Shown here: positions 33,157-41,687 of the stretch, one piece after another
How positions within the stretch are numbered: the stretch's first letter is position 1
Layout of the letters: the number at the start of each line of letters is the position of its first letter
Source: Paraktedonobacter sp035294465
Lineage (GTDB): Bacteria; Chloroflexota; Ktedonobacteria; Ktedonobacterales; Ktedonobacteraceae
NCBI GenBank assembly: GCA_035294465.1
Contig: DATGKW010000227.1
Span: 1-64,000, forward strand
Length of the DNA: 64,000 nt
Direction of reading: 5' to 3'
Notes under the pieces: model-generated
The model's database searches: none
Seen by the model: only the letters and a program-made list of their open reading frames with translations
What the model was told of the DNA's origin: nothing
Made by a program: the position numbers and the translations under genes

Positions 33157-33702
33157 ATGCATATTACAGTGCAAGCCTCAACGCTGGTGCTAATACTGGT
33201 TGGCGTTGTGATTCTCGGTTTTCTTGCACGGGGCCTCACATATCGAAGAACGCGAACACGTATGAGAAATGCACCCGTTGCCCCGGCGCGTAAGTCCTGG
33301 CGCGTAAAGGGGGGGCCGATAGCGAGAAAGAGGGATAATGGGGCAATTGTCGCGCGCAAGCATGGTATCGAACGTAGTCCGGAGTGGCCGGCCGTCGCTC
33401 ACCAGCATCTTCTCAAAGAGCCGGCCTGCAGGGCCTGCGGCCATAGAGGACAGGGGTTGCAGGTCCATCACATCAAACCGTTTCATCTGCATCCCGATCT
33501 GGAACTCGATCCTGATAATCTCATCACTCTCTGCGAACTCAAGGGGAGAGATCATCATTTGTTGCTTGGCCACCTGGACGATTGGGAATCCTATAACCCC
33601 AATGTCCGGCAGGATGTCAAGCGTTTCTACAAAATGAGCGACAGCCAGATCCGGGCAGATCCCGCCTGGCAGAAAGAGGAAAGGCAACGTCCCTTTGCTT
33701 GA
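33157..33702 (+). CDS. HNH endonuclease-like protein with N-terminal membrane anchor
   Basis: 181 residues. Residues about 7-27 form one hydrophobic helix (STLVLILVGVVILGFLARGL), followed by a basic linker (RRTRTRMRN ... IARKRDNG). The HNH core is clear: CRACGHRGQGLQVHHIKPFH, then LDPDNLITLCELKGRDHH, with CxxC/CxxxH-like zinc ligands and the His-His catalytic pair. ATG 33157 has GGAGGAAGGAAAG upstream. HNH domains are usually soluble nucleases; a membrane tether is unusual. It is not next to an obvious methylase or toxin partner. Confidence 0.75.
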   Translation: MHITVQASTLVLILVGVVILGFLARGLTYRRTRTRMRNAPVAPARKSWRVKGGPIARKRDNGAIVARKHGIERSPEWPAVAHQHLLKEPACRACGHRGQGLQVHHIKPFHLHPDLELDPDNLITLCELKGRDHHLLLGHLDDWESYNPNVRQDVKRFYKMSDSQIRADPAWQKEERQRPFA

Positions 33703-33724
33703 GGCTTGTTTCTTTCGTATTGAC

Positions 33725-33754
33725 TTGTCGAGGCATCTAAGCCTTTGCTATACT
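33725..33754 (+). promoter_or_regulatory. candidate promoter of the CDGSH gene
   Basis: TTGTCG (33725-33730), 18-base spacer, TATACT (33749-33754), 80 bases before the start. Confidence 0.4.
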
Positions 33755-33833
33755 TGAGCAAGAGCTATCTGGCCAGGGCCAGTTGCGAGAGAACATGGCT
33801 CTTGATATTTCTGCATTTTTCTGTAAGGAGCGT

Positions 33834-34073
33834 ATGCTACTCATGGCTGAAGAGACAAAACCTACGATTATGGCTGAAGAGAATGGTCCCCTGTACATTC
33901 AAAATGCACGGGGCCTGGTCCTTTTGGATAGTGACGGCAATCCCTTTGAGATTACCGAAGATGAGATTACCCTCTGCCGCTGCGGCCAGTCGCGTAACAA
34001 GCCTTTCTGTGATGACTCACATGTGCGCACCGGCTTTAAGTCGACTGTGAAGGCTCCATCTAAAGAAGCTTGA
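33834..34073 (+). CDS. CDGSH-type iron-sulfur protein
   Basis: 79 residues. The C-terminal motif CRCGQSRNKPFCDDSH is the CDGSH [2Fe-2S] site with three Cys and one His ligand, preceded by LVLLDSDGNPFEITEDEITL. Such small proteins are redox-active or transfer clusters; partner unknown. AAGGAG lies just before ATG 33834; an ATG at 33843 (MAEETKPT) has more usual spacing from the same site and may be the true start. Confidence 0.85.
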   Translation: MLLMAEETKPTIMAEENGPLYIQNARGLVLLDSDGNPFEITEDEITLCRCGQSRNKPFCDDSHVRTGFKSTVKAPSKEA

Positions 34074-34101
34074 TCTCCTCTTTTTCAGGACACAACAAAA
34101 C

Positions 34102-34126
34102 GGGGAACCAGATCTGCTGGTTCCCC
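34102..34126 (+). terminator. hairpin after the CDGSH gene
   Basis: GGGGAACCAG (34102-34111) and CTGGTTCCCC (34117-34126) pair perfectly with a 5-base loop, 28 bases after the stop. The downstream T-run is weak. Confidence 0.6.
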
Positions 34127-34339
34127 AATGATTTACAAATCGTTAAGGACTGTCTACAAACCACGCTACAAAAACGCACTACATGAAAGCACTACGTTAA
34201 ATAGCCTGTGTGACAGGGAGGACTTTCCTCTCTTTTAGTATAAACGAAGCCCGTGCGAAATCCTAATCTTTGCCTGCTTCTTCCCCTAAAGGTACTGCCT
34301 ATCTTCTTCTCCTTCTGCGCGGCTATGAGAGGATTGCCT

Positions 34340-34513
34340 TTATGAGTACAACAGATTGACAGGTCCGTATGATTGAATCATAGGCGTGTAAGCAGTAAAC
34401 GTTGTGCCGTCTGAGGTCCAGAGCAGCCTATTGACGCTTGCTCCAGCTCCCAGGAAGACAGTGTTGTCCAGGTCGTACCATTGATCGCCGCCGCTTGTCT
34501 CACTGCTCACACG
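34340..34513 (-). pseudogene. decayed fragment of a probable secreted protein
   Basis: An open stretch of 57 codons on the minus strand without a good start or ribosome site reads GGDQWYDLDNTVFLGAG and ends SYGPVNLLYS. Its composition (Trp, Tyr, Gly, Asn, Thr) is like exported carbohydrate-binding domains. It lies head to head with the lectin-like remnant at 34558. Family not recognised. Confidence 0.3.
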
Positions 34514-34557
34514 CTACGCTGGACAACGGACTTCCATAAGAGAGAGCGATTACATGC

Positions 34558-34758
34558 TTGGTGGCTGCTTTTTACGAGTACCGGCAAGCCTTTATCCACG
34601 AAGGGGAATATCTCAACTACAATGTTACTTCCTGGGGACCCAATCGGCTTGATATCTTTGATATTGGGACCGATAGCGCGATGTACCATCGGGCGTGGGA
34701 TGGGTCGGCCTGGTATCCGTCAAGCTGGGAAAACCTCGGTGGCACTTTCACTGCCTGA
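34558..34758 (+). pseudogene. remnant of a PLL/tectonin-like lectin repeat
   Basis: About 66 codons, read from inside the frame, end in SWGPNRLDIFDIGTDSAMYH, then WDGSAWYPSSWENLGGTFTA and a stop. That pattern (RLDxFxxGTDxAMYHxxWDG) is the repeat unit of PLL/DUF346-type lectins, which normally have several repeats and a signal peptide. Only one unit is left, so this is a broken gene. Confidence 0.45.
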
Positions 34759-34886
34759 AAAACTGCTTGTGCGAGTTTACCATATTATGTTACTCAAAGT
34801 GAACTTGCATGCAAGATATGAGATCCTGTGAGTCGCATACAGTCGCCTATGGAATGGAGCGACACTCACGGATATCCTGAAATAGC

Positions 34887-34937
34887 AAAGGAGATGCATA
34901 TATCAGAAGATAACCTCTGGTGTATGCATCTCTTTTT
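34887..34937 (+). terminator. strong intrinsic terminator
   Basis: GAGATGCATA (34891-34900) pairs with TATGCATCTC (34923-34932); inner bases extend the stem with G-U pairs, and TTTTT follows. It would stop rightward transcription from the lectin remnant. Confidence 0.8.
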
Positions 34938-34962
34938 CTACTTTGAAAGTATAGAATAAATA

Positions 34963-35001
34963 AGAAAAGGATAGGCGCCTGACTTCCTATCCTCTTCTTT
35001 T
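34963..35001. terminator. bidirectional hairpin terminator
   Basis: GGATAGG (34969-34975) pairs with CCTATCC (34986-34992). TCTTCTTTT follows on plus, and TTTTCTTATTT on minus. It lies about 285 bases beyond the leftward TPR gene stop. Confidence 0.65.
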
Positions 35002-35275
35002 GAAGGGCCTCGATGTTGGTTTTATGCACAGCTTATTCTGATTACTCTACAAAGTCCTCCTTTCGCTCTCTATTTTCAATGGCCTTGTCATTGTCTGTCA
35101 TTTTGTAACCTTATTCCGCTTTTGCCAACAATTCGCTTGTTGTTTTTCCCGCGAAAGCGGAGAGGAAACAGGTTTGTACAACGTTCCTTGTACAGTAGTA
35201 ACTATAGCCAGAGACTTTCAAGAAAGTATGCGGAAGTTGTCAGGATTGTGTAAAGTTTCTTGCTGTATCAGAACT
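35002..35275. other. gene-free stretch with a 20-bp inverted repeat
   Basis: No credible gene. It holds the inverted repeat TGTACAA-6-TTGTACA at 35175-35194, which could be a regulator site, but no promoter or target gene is obvious beside it. Confidence 0.4.
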
Positions 35276-36238
35276 TTACAGAGACCTCTTGATTTGCTCC
35301 AACTTCGCTCTTGTCGCGGCCATCGCATAGGCAATACCTAGCTCATTGGCGAGAGCTGCGGCTTTTGTGAAACTGGCTTGTGCTGCGTCGAGATTGCCCT
35401 GCCTTTGCTGGATCTCACCCTGCGCGAGCAGGGCAAACATGATCGAATAGTGCAGGTCCATTTCATCGGCGAGATTTCGGGCTGCCTGAACGTGCTTGCG
35501 CGCCTGTTCCAGCTCTCCGCGCTCTCTATAGACTTCGTAGACCAGCAAGTGAGCCGGAGGAAGCGCGCGCTTGAAGCCTATCTCTTCGCGCAGCCGGAGC
35601 GATTCGAGGGCGTAACGCAGGCTTGTATCGTTGTCCTTGCCCAGATTCAGGCCGGCCATATGACGTGTAACCTCAGAAATGACCCATTTGTCGTCGTACT
35701 CCCGCGCAATGTCCAGCGCTTGTCGATAATATCCTCTGGCCTGCTCTTCCTCCGCGCTCTGTTCGTAGGTCAGGCCAATGGAGAAAAGCGACTGAGCAAT
35801 TCCATGAGGATCATCGAGCTTTTCATAGCTCGCCAGGGCTTGTCTCAGATGCCGGCGCGCTTCTGTATAGTCGTGGCTTCCTGCGTTCAGATTGCGGTAG
35901 TAGAGCATTCTTCCTGTCTGGTAGATCGCTGCGGCCACACTTTGCTCGTCGCCGTTCGCGCTGGCTTCCTCCCGCGCCCGCTGGACAATTGTGCGCATGA
36001 GATCCTCTTCTCGGTTCGTAAGGAAGTAGTGATCTACCAGGAATTCCGCGTAAGTTAAGATGAAGCTCACCCGTTCGGCTTCAGGTACTTCCTGAAAGTG
36101 TGTCAGTCGTTCGCCTGTCCGGAAGAGATTCAGGGCATCAGCGAGTTGCCCCTGATAGTAGTATGCCCCCGCAATTTCACTCAGCGCTTGTAGAGCGTCG
36201 GCATAGCGCTCAGATATATCCTCAGTACTTAAAAACAT
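35276..36238 (-). CDS. tetratricopeptide repeat protein
   Basis: 320 residues, almost wholly helical, about six to seven TPR-like pairs (e.g. ALSEIAGAYYYQGQLADALN, AQSLFSIGLTYEQSAEEEQA, ALLAQGEIQQRQGNLDAAQA). It resembles the TPR half of STAND and LuxR-type regulators but has no ATPase or DNA-binding domain. AAAGAGG precedes the ATG. It lies downstream of the kinase-helicase gene on the same strand with about 200 bases between. Partner unknown. Confidence 0.8.
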   Translation of the reverse strand: MFLSTEDISERYADALQALSEIAGAYYYQGQLADALNLFRTGERLTHFQEVPEAERVSFILTYAEFLVDHYFLTNREEDLMRTIVQRAREEASANGDEQSVAAAIYQTGRMLYYRNLNAGSHDYTEARRHLRQALASYEKLDDPHGIAQSLFSIGLTYEQSAEEEQARGYYRQALDIAREYDDKWVISEVTRHMAGLNLGKDNDTSLRYALESLRLREEIGFKRALPPAHLLVYEVYRERGELEQARKHVQAARNLADEMDLHYSIMFALLAQGEIQQRQGNLDAAQASFTKAAALANELGIAYAMAATRAKLEQIKRSL

Positions 36239-36437
36239 GCAAAGGACCTCTTTCTCGCTTAACTACCTGCCAATCAACCTTGGACCTTCGACCAGCAGTG
36301 TACCATAGATGCTCTAAACTACCAACAAACAAGCGGCATTCAAGGGTATGAACGTTCGTCAAGATATTTTTAAGGGGATATTTTTGAGAATATGCCCGAT
36401 ATTCATGAGGGCAGATTGCTTGTGCCTGGAGAGCCAC

Positions 36438-39400
36438 TTAGAATGGCGCCTCTTCCTCCTCTTCTTTGAAGAAGCGCACAACCTCTTCCAGCTTTGCTGT
36501 GCGGCGCGCGGGCGGTAGAGCCTGGACGATCTGTTTTCCATAGCCTTTAGTATAGAGGCGTGTGTCGAGGATTGCCATCACGCCTCGGTCGTCGTGCGAG
36601 CGTAGCAGGCGACCCAGCCCCTGTTTCAAGCGCAGGACTGCCTGGGGCAGCACGTAGGTAGCGAACCAGTTCTCACCAGCCGCCTTCATTTGAGCCACTC
36701 GCGCCTCATGCACCGGGTCGTCCGGCGGATCGAACGGCAACTTGTCGATGACTACCAGGGAAAGCGCATCTCCGGCGATATCCACGCCTTCCCAGAAGCT
36801 CTTTAGCCCGAAGAGTACTGCGCCTGCGCGTTCGCGGAAGCTGCGTACCAGCTCCATGCGGTTCATATCTCCCTGGCGCAGAAGCGGAAACGTAAGGCTG
36901 GCGGGTAACTCGCTCTGGAACAGTTCGTAGATCTCGTCCAGCATACGCTTGCTGGAGAAGAGCAGGAAGGCCCGCCCGCGCGAGGCTTCGACGAGCTTGA
37001 TCATCTCGCGCCCAATAGCCTTTGTGTACTCCTGAACCGCGTGACCCGTTCCATATGCTGGTTCGGGCAAGTAACGCGGCAGGTAGAGCAACGCGTGGCT
37101 TTGGTAGTCGAAGGTCAGTGGCAGGATGCGCTCCTGGACATCAGGATAGTTCTCGTGGTCCAGGCCCACGCGCCGGCGGAAATAGGCAAAGTTGGGGCCT
37201 TTGACATCTGGCCGCGAGGGATCAGGACCGATTGTGGCCAGCGTGGCCGATGTGCAGATGACGTTGGATTTGTCGAAAAGCTGCTCTTTAAGCCAGCCTG
37301 CCACCTCCAGAGGAGCAGCTGAGACCTCCATCTGCTGGATACCGCGCCGGCCTCCGGTTAGCACACGTTCTACGTAATAGACATACTTGTCGGGCTGATC
37401 GACAGAGAAGACAAGGCGAATGCCGGTAGCCAGATTCTTCGCGCGGCTGATCAGCTTATCATAGAGCTGCTCGTCCTTCTCGTTCATCATCCTGGGCCGG
37501 CTTGTGCGCAATGCATCCGCCAGCTTATCGACGACACTGGCCAGGTTCAAACCCTCTTGCAACGGCTCCTTCAGCGTAACTCGCCCTTTGCTGCCGGGAT
37601 CGGCTACTCTGCCGAGCTGCTCCCAGACCAGCAACATCTTTTCCTTTGTCTCATCCTGAAGTCCCGGCGGGGTATACTCTTTCAACAGGTGCTGAGCCAG
37701 CAAGGTAGAGACCTGGCCTTGACTGATTGTTGTCGTGAAGGCTCGCGTTGCCTCTTCCTCCAGGTGGTGCGCCTCATCGACGACGATCACATCGCGTTCC
37801 GGCAGCAGGTTGCCCTCCAGAAAAGCATCGAGCAGCAGCAGGGTATGATTCACGACGATCACGCTGGCCTGCCCGGCTCTGGCCTTCATTCTGCGCACGT
37901 AGCACTCGGAATAATAGTTGCATTTGTTCCAGGAGCATTGGTCGCGGTCCGCGTTGACCTTGCTGCGAATATCGGCTGGCAGCGTAAAGCCCAGCGTCTC
38001 AAAGTCTCCCTCGAAGTGATCTCCACCCTCCTCGATGCGTTCGAGCAGACGCATAAAGTCCGGGTTCTTGACATAATATTGCAGCCCAAGATTGCGCTCC
38101 TGCTCCACGCGATCCAGGCAGATATAGTTGCCCATGCCCTTCACAAGCGCGGCCTCGAAGTTTTGAATATGTTTCTGCACAAAGGGGATATCTTTATAAA
38201 ATAGCTGCTCTTGCAGCGCCTTATTGGCTGTGCTGATGATGGCAACCTTGCCGGAACGCACGATGGGGATGAGGTAAGCGAGACTTTTTCCCGTGCCGGT
38301 CGAGGCCTCGCAGACTGCCGGTATGCTCTCCATCAACGAGCGCGCAACGACCGAAGCCATCTCGATCTGGGCCGGGCGTTCTTCGTAGCCGGGCAAGGTG
38401 CGCGAGAGCACGCCGCCCTGGTGCAAGTCGGCCTCGATCCTGCTTTGCAGGTCGGAGGGAGTGCTGTAGAGGGTTGGCCGGTCTTTTGCCGGTGCTTGAG
38501 ATGGCTCTTTTTCGGGACTGAACGCGAGCTTCTTAGGAAGTACCTGTGCCTCTTGCGTTAAGAGTGTTGCCTGCGTGGGGTGTATGTGCTCCGGCTCACT
38601 CGCGATCTCCTGTTCGATCTGTTCGGCGAGCGTCGTGGCTGTGGGCAAGGCTACCGGTTGGCTGGTTGTGGTGCCGTTTGCGACTGGGAGCGGCTGGCCG
38701 GTGGGGGTGTCTGGAGCCTGCTTGTTTGCCAGTGCGGCGCTTTTGTGAGGGCTCTTTTTCGGTTTGCTTGCTTGCTGGTCCTGGAATGTTTCGGCGGCTC
38801 CGTTTGCCTGGTTTCGCGGCAGGGTAGCGTTTATCGTCTCATGGTGAGGCGTAGAAGGGTCGTTGATCGAGGTAGGGAATCGAAAACCCATCAATGCATG
38901 CAGATAGGCATCAGCAAAAACCATGGGATGTGGGAAGCGCTCGGCGGGATTCACTGCCAGTGCTTGCAGGAGTACCTCTTCGATCTGAGGTTTGATCTCT
39001 GGGTTGAAATTGCTGGGGGCGGGTATTGGCTCGTGCGTTTGTTGGGCAAGTAACGCTTCAGGAGTGGTCGCGAGGTAGGGGCGGCGCCCGCAGAGCCACT
39101 CGTAGACCATGACAGCCAGGGCATATTGGTCGCTGGCAGGTGTGGCGCTGCCCTGGAATTGTTCGGGAGCGCGATAGAGCAGGGCACCATGCAAGGATGG
39201 TTCAGCAGGCTCCTGATTGGGAATGAGCAGCGAGAAATCTGTCAGGAAAAGCTCTCGCTCTGTTTGCAGCACATTACCGGGGTGAAGATTTCCATGGACC
39301 ACGTTTTTCACATGCGCATAGCGCAAGGCGTCGGCCAGCGGCGAAAGCACACGTTTTACTTCTTGAGATGGATAACACCGTCCTTCCGCAAAACGCTCAC

Positions 39401-39707
39401 GGATGGTACTGCCCTCGATATATTGCATAACAATATAGCCGTACTCGCCGGTGGGATTGCCTGAGCGAATCGTCCCTGTCTCTATGATCTCAACAATAGA
39501 ACGGCTCTTGAGCGTCTTCAGGAGTTTCGCGTGGGCCAGAAAGGCATTTCTCTCCTCCGGCGTTACCAGTGGAGCGCGCGTGATCTTGATTACTGCGTAT
39601 TTCTTGCGCTGCTCATGCCGGTAGAGATAAGTGCATGTTGTAGAACCTTCACCTAACGACCGAACAGGGGTATAAGGGCCGATTTGCGGTGGCTCTACCT
39701 GTAACAT
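36438..39707 (-). CDS. predicted pseudokinase fused to a DinG-type helicase
   Basis: 1089 residues. An N-terminal Ser/Thr-kinase fold (about 10-275) shows the Gly loop RSLGEGSTTCTY, Lys in KYAVIKI, and GALLYRAPEQFQGSATPASD. The catalytic loop reads VVHGNLHPGNVL and the metal motif LTDFSLL, so the HRD Asp is Asn and DFG is DFS. A Pro/Gln/Thr-rich linker (about 275-455) follows, then an XPD/DinG superfamily-2 helicase: Walker A EASTGTGKSLAYLIP (about 465), Fe-S-type cysteines (RDQCSWNKCNYYSECYV), DEAH box VVDEAHH (about 640), and LLFSSKRMLDEIYELF, FWEGVDIAG, QGLGRLLRS near the end. ATG 39707 follows GGGAGGGAG. DinG unwinds DNA with 5' tails, including R-loops. Confidence 0.9.
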   Translation of the reverse strand: MLQVEPPQIGPYTPVRSLGEGSTTCTYLYRHEQRKKYAVIKITRAPLVTPEERNAFLAHAKLLKTLKSRSIVEIIETGTIRSGNPTGEYGYIVMQYIEGSTIRERFAEGRCYPSQEVKRVLSPLADALRYAHVKNVVHGNLHPGNVLQTERELFLTDFSLLIPNQEPAEPSLHGALLYRAPEQFQGSATPASDQYALAVMVYEWLCGRRPYLATTPEALLAQQTHEPIPAPSNFNPEIKPQIEEVLLQALAVNPAERFPHPMVFADAYLHALMGFRFPTSINDPSTPHHETINATLPRNQANGAAETFQDQQASKPKKSPHKSAALANKQAPDTPTGQPLPVANGTTTSQPVALPTATTLAEQIEQEIASEPEHIHPTQATLLTQEAQVLPKKLAFSPEKEPSQAPAKDRPTLYSTPSDLQSRIEADLHQGGVLSRTLPGYEERPAQIEMASVVARSLMESIPAVCEASTGTGKSLAYLIPIVRSGKVAIISTANKALQEQLFYKDIPFVQKHIQNFEAALVKGMGNYICLDRVEQERNLGLQYYVKNPDFMRLLERIEEGGDHFEGDFETLGFTLPADIRSKVNADRDQCSWNKCNYYSECYVRRMKARAGQASVIVVNHTLLLLDAFLEGNLLPERDVIVVDEAHHLEEEATRAFTTTISQGQVSTLLAQHLLKEYTPPGLQDETKEKMLLVWEQLGRVADPGSKGRVTLKEPLQEGLNLASVVDKLADALRTSRPRMMNEKDEQLYDKLISRAKNLATGIRLVFSVDQPDKYVYYVERVLTGGRRGIQQMEVSAAPLEVAGWLKEQLFDKSNVICTSATLATIGPDPSRPDVKGPNFAYFRRRVGLDHENYPDVQERILPLTFDYQSHALLYLPRYLPEPAYGTGHAVQEYTKAIGREMIKLVEASRGRAFLLFSSKRMLDEIYELFQSELPASLTFPLLRQGDMNRMELVRSFRERAGAVLFGLKSFWEGVDIAGDALSLVVIDKLPFDPPDDPVHEARVAQMKAAGENWFATYVLPQAVLRLKQGLGRLLRSHDDRGVMAILDTRLYTKGYGKQIVQALPPARRTAKLEEVVRFFKEEEEEAPF

Positions 39708-39900
39708 GACAGTGTGTTCTCCCTCCCAATGTGAACGAATGTTTGTCGTGCAGTGGAAGTATAGCACAGTGGCACCGATCTGTGTACCGTTTTGCCGATA
39801 TCGCGGTCATGCTGCTCTTCTCTTTTATCGGCCCATGGAAGCTAAAGAGAGAGGATAGTATAGGCTCTCGTTTCCGGCAAAAGCGGGTTTTCTTTTCAGC

Positions 39901-39929
39901 TTGACAGCCTCACCTTGATCCTTTATATT
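39901..39929 (+). promoter_or_regulatory. promoter of the Nudix gene
   Basis: Perfect TTGACA (39901-39906), 17-base spacer, TATATT (39924-39929). It would leave a leader of about 140 bases before 40076. Confidence 0.6.
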
Positions 39930-40075
39930 AAGTGTGCGTTCTACACTAACCGGACAGGCGCTGTGTTGTGGCCTGAAACACTACCATCTCGCCTGCTTTT
40001 CGATTTATAATGACGACGGGCGTAATAATTGTAGTTCAGGCCAGAAAGGACCGGTTGTCCTGGAAAGAGATGTAA

Positions 40076-40825
40076 TTGGAAAGCACAGACCGAACAGAAA
40101 CACAGAGCAGAAAGCATCTGAAAGAGAAGACCTCCGCTCTGACAGGCGAAGCGAAGGCTCATGGATATGATCCCGGCAAATATGAACGTCCATCGGTGAC
40201 GGTGGATGTGGTGATGATGAGTTTGCGCCAGGGAGACCTTCAGGTGCTGCTCATTAAACGCCGCTCCTGGCCTTTTGAGGGGATGTGGGCCATCCCCGGT
40301 GGTTTCATCAACATGGACGAGTCGTTGGAGACGGCGGCCAAGCGCGAGCTGCGTGAGGAGACGGGCGTGGAGGATGTCTATCTGGAGCAGCTCTATACTT
40401 TCGGGGATCCCGGTCGCGATCCTCGTACCCGTGTCATTACCGTGGTCTATTTCGCATTGCTCGATTCGGAGCGTTTGCAGGTGCGCGCGAATGATGACGC
40501 GATGGAGGTAGGCTGGTTTCCGGTGTATAATCTGCCGCCGCTGGCTTTTGATCACGCGAAGATCCTGGCTTACGCCCTGGAACGCTTGCGCGGCAAACTG
40601 GAATACACGACGATTGCTTTCAGTTTACTGCCTGAACAGTTTACCCTGCGCGAGTTGCAGCGTGTTTATGAGATTATTCTTCATCGGCGTCTGGATAAGC
40701 GGAACTTTCGCAAGAAGATTCTCGCGACGGGAATTCTGGAAGATACAGGAGCGAAAAAGATGGAGGGTACGCACCGACCGGCGCGTCTCTATCGCTTCAA
40801 TCCGGCAGCGGAGACCAAATTGTAA
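40076..40825 (+). CDS. Nudix hydrolase with NrtR-like winged-helix C-terminus
   Basis: 249 residues. The complete Nudix box is present (GGFINMDESLETAAKRELRE then ETGVE), after WPFEGMWAIP. The C-terminal part (about 165-235: LPEQFTLRELQRVYEIILHR, DKRNFRKKILATGIL) matches the winged helix of NrtR-type regulators, in which a Nudix domain senses ADP-ribose and the wing binds NAD-metabolism operators. It could be an ADP-ribose hydrolase, a regulator or both; the intact box favours activity. The start is TTG 40076 with AAAGAGA upstream; no ATG lies before the fold begins. Confidence 0.85.
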   Translation: MESTDRTETQSRKHLKEKTSALTGEAKAHGYDPGKYERPSVTVDVVMMSLRQGDLQVLLIKRRSWPFEGMWAIPGGFINMDESLETAAKRELREETGVEDVYLEQLYTFGDPGRDPRTRVITVVYFALLDSERLQVRANDDAMEVGWFPVYNLPPLAFDHAKILAYALERLRGKLEYTTIAFSLLPEQFTLRELQRVYEIILHRRLDKRNFRKKILATGILEDTGAKKMEGTHRPARLYRFNPAAETKL

Positions 40826-40842
40826 CTGTGCATACGCAATGT

Positions 40843-40861
40843 AGCCGGGGTACCCTCGGCT
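40843..40861 (+). terminator. hairpin after the Nudix gene
   Basis: AGCCGGGG and CCTCGGCT form an 8-bp stem (one G-U) with a 3-base loop, 17 bases after the stop. No T-run follows, so it is only terminator-like. Confidence 0.4.
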
Positions 40862-41267
40862 AAGCTGGTGTGTGGTAGCACTGCTCCTCTCTATGGTATT
40901 CTATGCCTATTGAGGTTTATTTACCTCTCCAGCGGAGATGGGGAGGAGGGTTCTCATCCGATGGTTGATGGGATATTTTTGCTAATTCAGGCGAGGCTTC
41001 CCAGATATATAGAAAATAATCTATATAATAGGTTATAGGCACTATTTAAGAGAGATGAGATCAATGAATGCAGCCGCGATGAGTCATAATAGAAGATGGG
41101 ATGCTGATACGCCTGGTGGCGATCTCCTTTGCATGCCGCGTTTCTCCTCTTTGCCAGGCGAAGGGGGGATATCCGTCCTTTCTCTCCGCGCGCTTTCTCA
41201 TACTGCTTGCTCGATAACGAGACCACTCACTCAGGAATCAGGCGATACTTGCCGTACTACGGGCTTC
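40862..41267. other. gene-free, AT-rich spacer
   Basis: About 400 bases without a supportable gene. It includes an AT-rich hairpin (TATATAG/CTATATA, 41006-41027). It separates the Nudix gene from the first TIR module. Confidence 0.5.
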
Positions 41268-41337
41268 TGTGCCATTCTTGAAGTAGCTCCTCATACCCCC
41301 CCCAGGTAGATATATCTCTATGTAGTAATAAACAAGG
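41268..41337 (+). repeat. leader element R1 of TIR module A
   Basis: About 70 bases related to 44821-44892. The two share an identical 23-base core (41294-41316 here) that begins TACCCCCCCCAGG and ends ATATATC, and a weaker match upstream from TGTGCCA. It sits ahead of the decayed Lys-rich frame and beyond the 3' end of the first TIR gene. Confidence 0.75.
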
Positions 41338-41449
41338 CCGGTTCAGCGCCAGGACGGTAGGAGTGTGGGAAGGAGGAGTACTCACACTCCCATTTCTTCC
41401 CAAACGACGCGCTCTTTTTCCGCTCCTTCGCTTTATACATTCGTACATA

Positions 41450-41687
41450 CGGACGTATTCCTGTCCTGTTGATAGACGGATGAGGATCGGTCAGCCAGGG
41501 AAAGCTTCTCCTCTTGCTTCTGAGGCGCTGAGCCTGTCTATTTTTAAGGGGGGGCAAGGGAAAGATGGAAAGCGGCCTGAACCTGCAAAGCCCACCGGGC
41601 CAGAGCCAGGGAAGCAAAAGCCTGAAAGGGAGGGCGATAAAGGCAAGCGGAAGGGAAAAAATCCAAGAACGGAGCGCCTGGTTCCCT
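41450..41687 (+). pseudogene. decayed copy of the Lys-rich small protein of module B
   Basis: DNA here aligns with the small gene at 44895-45113 (e.g. AGCCTGTC then TTTTTAAGG against AGCCTGTCCTTGTTTATG). In the matching frame it has a stop (TAA at the TTTTTAAGG site). Another frame reads a Lys/Pro/Gly-rich stretch (GQGKDGKRPEPAKPTGPEPG) and runs on antisense into the TIR gene. It looks like a frameshifted relative rather than an intact gene. Confidence 0.3.

Noticed and set aside
34074..35275. Possible tRNA or other structured RNA gene
   Set aside because: I found no cloverleaf or TTCGA-type T-loop; the stems seen are terminator-like.
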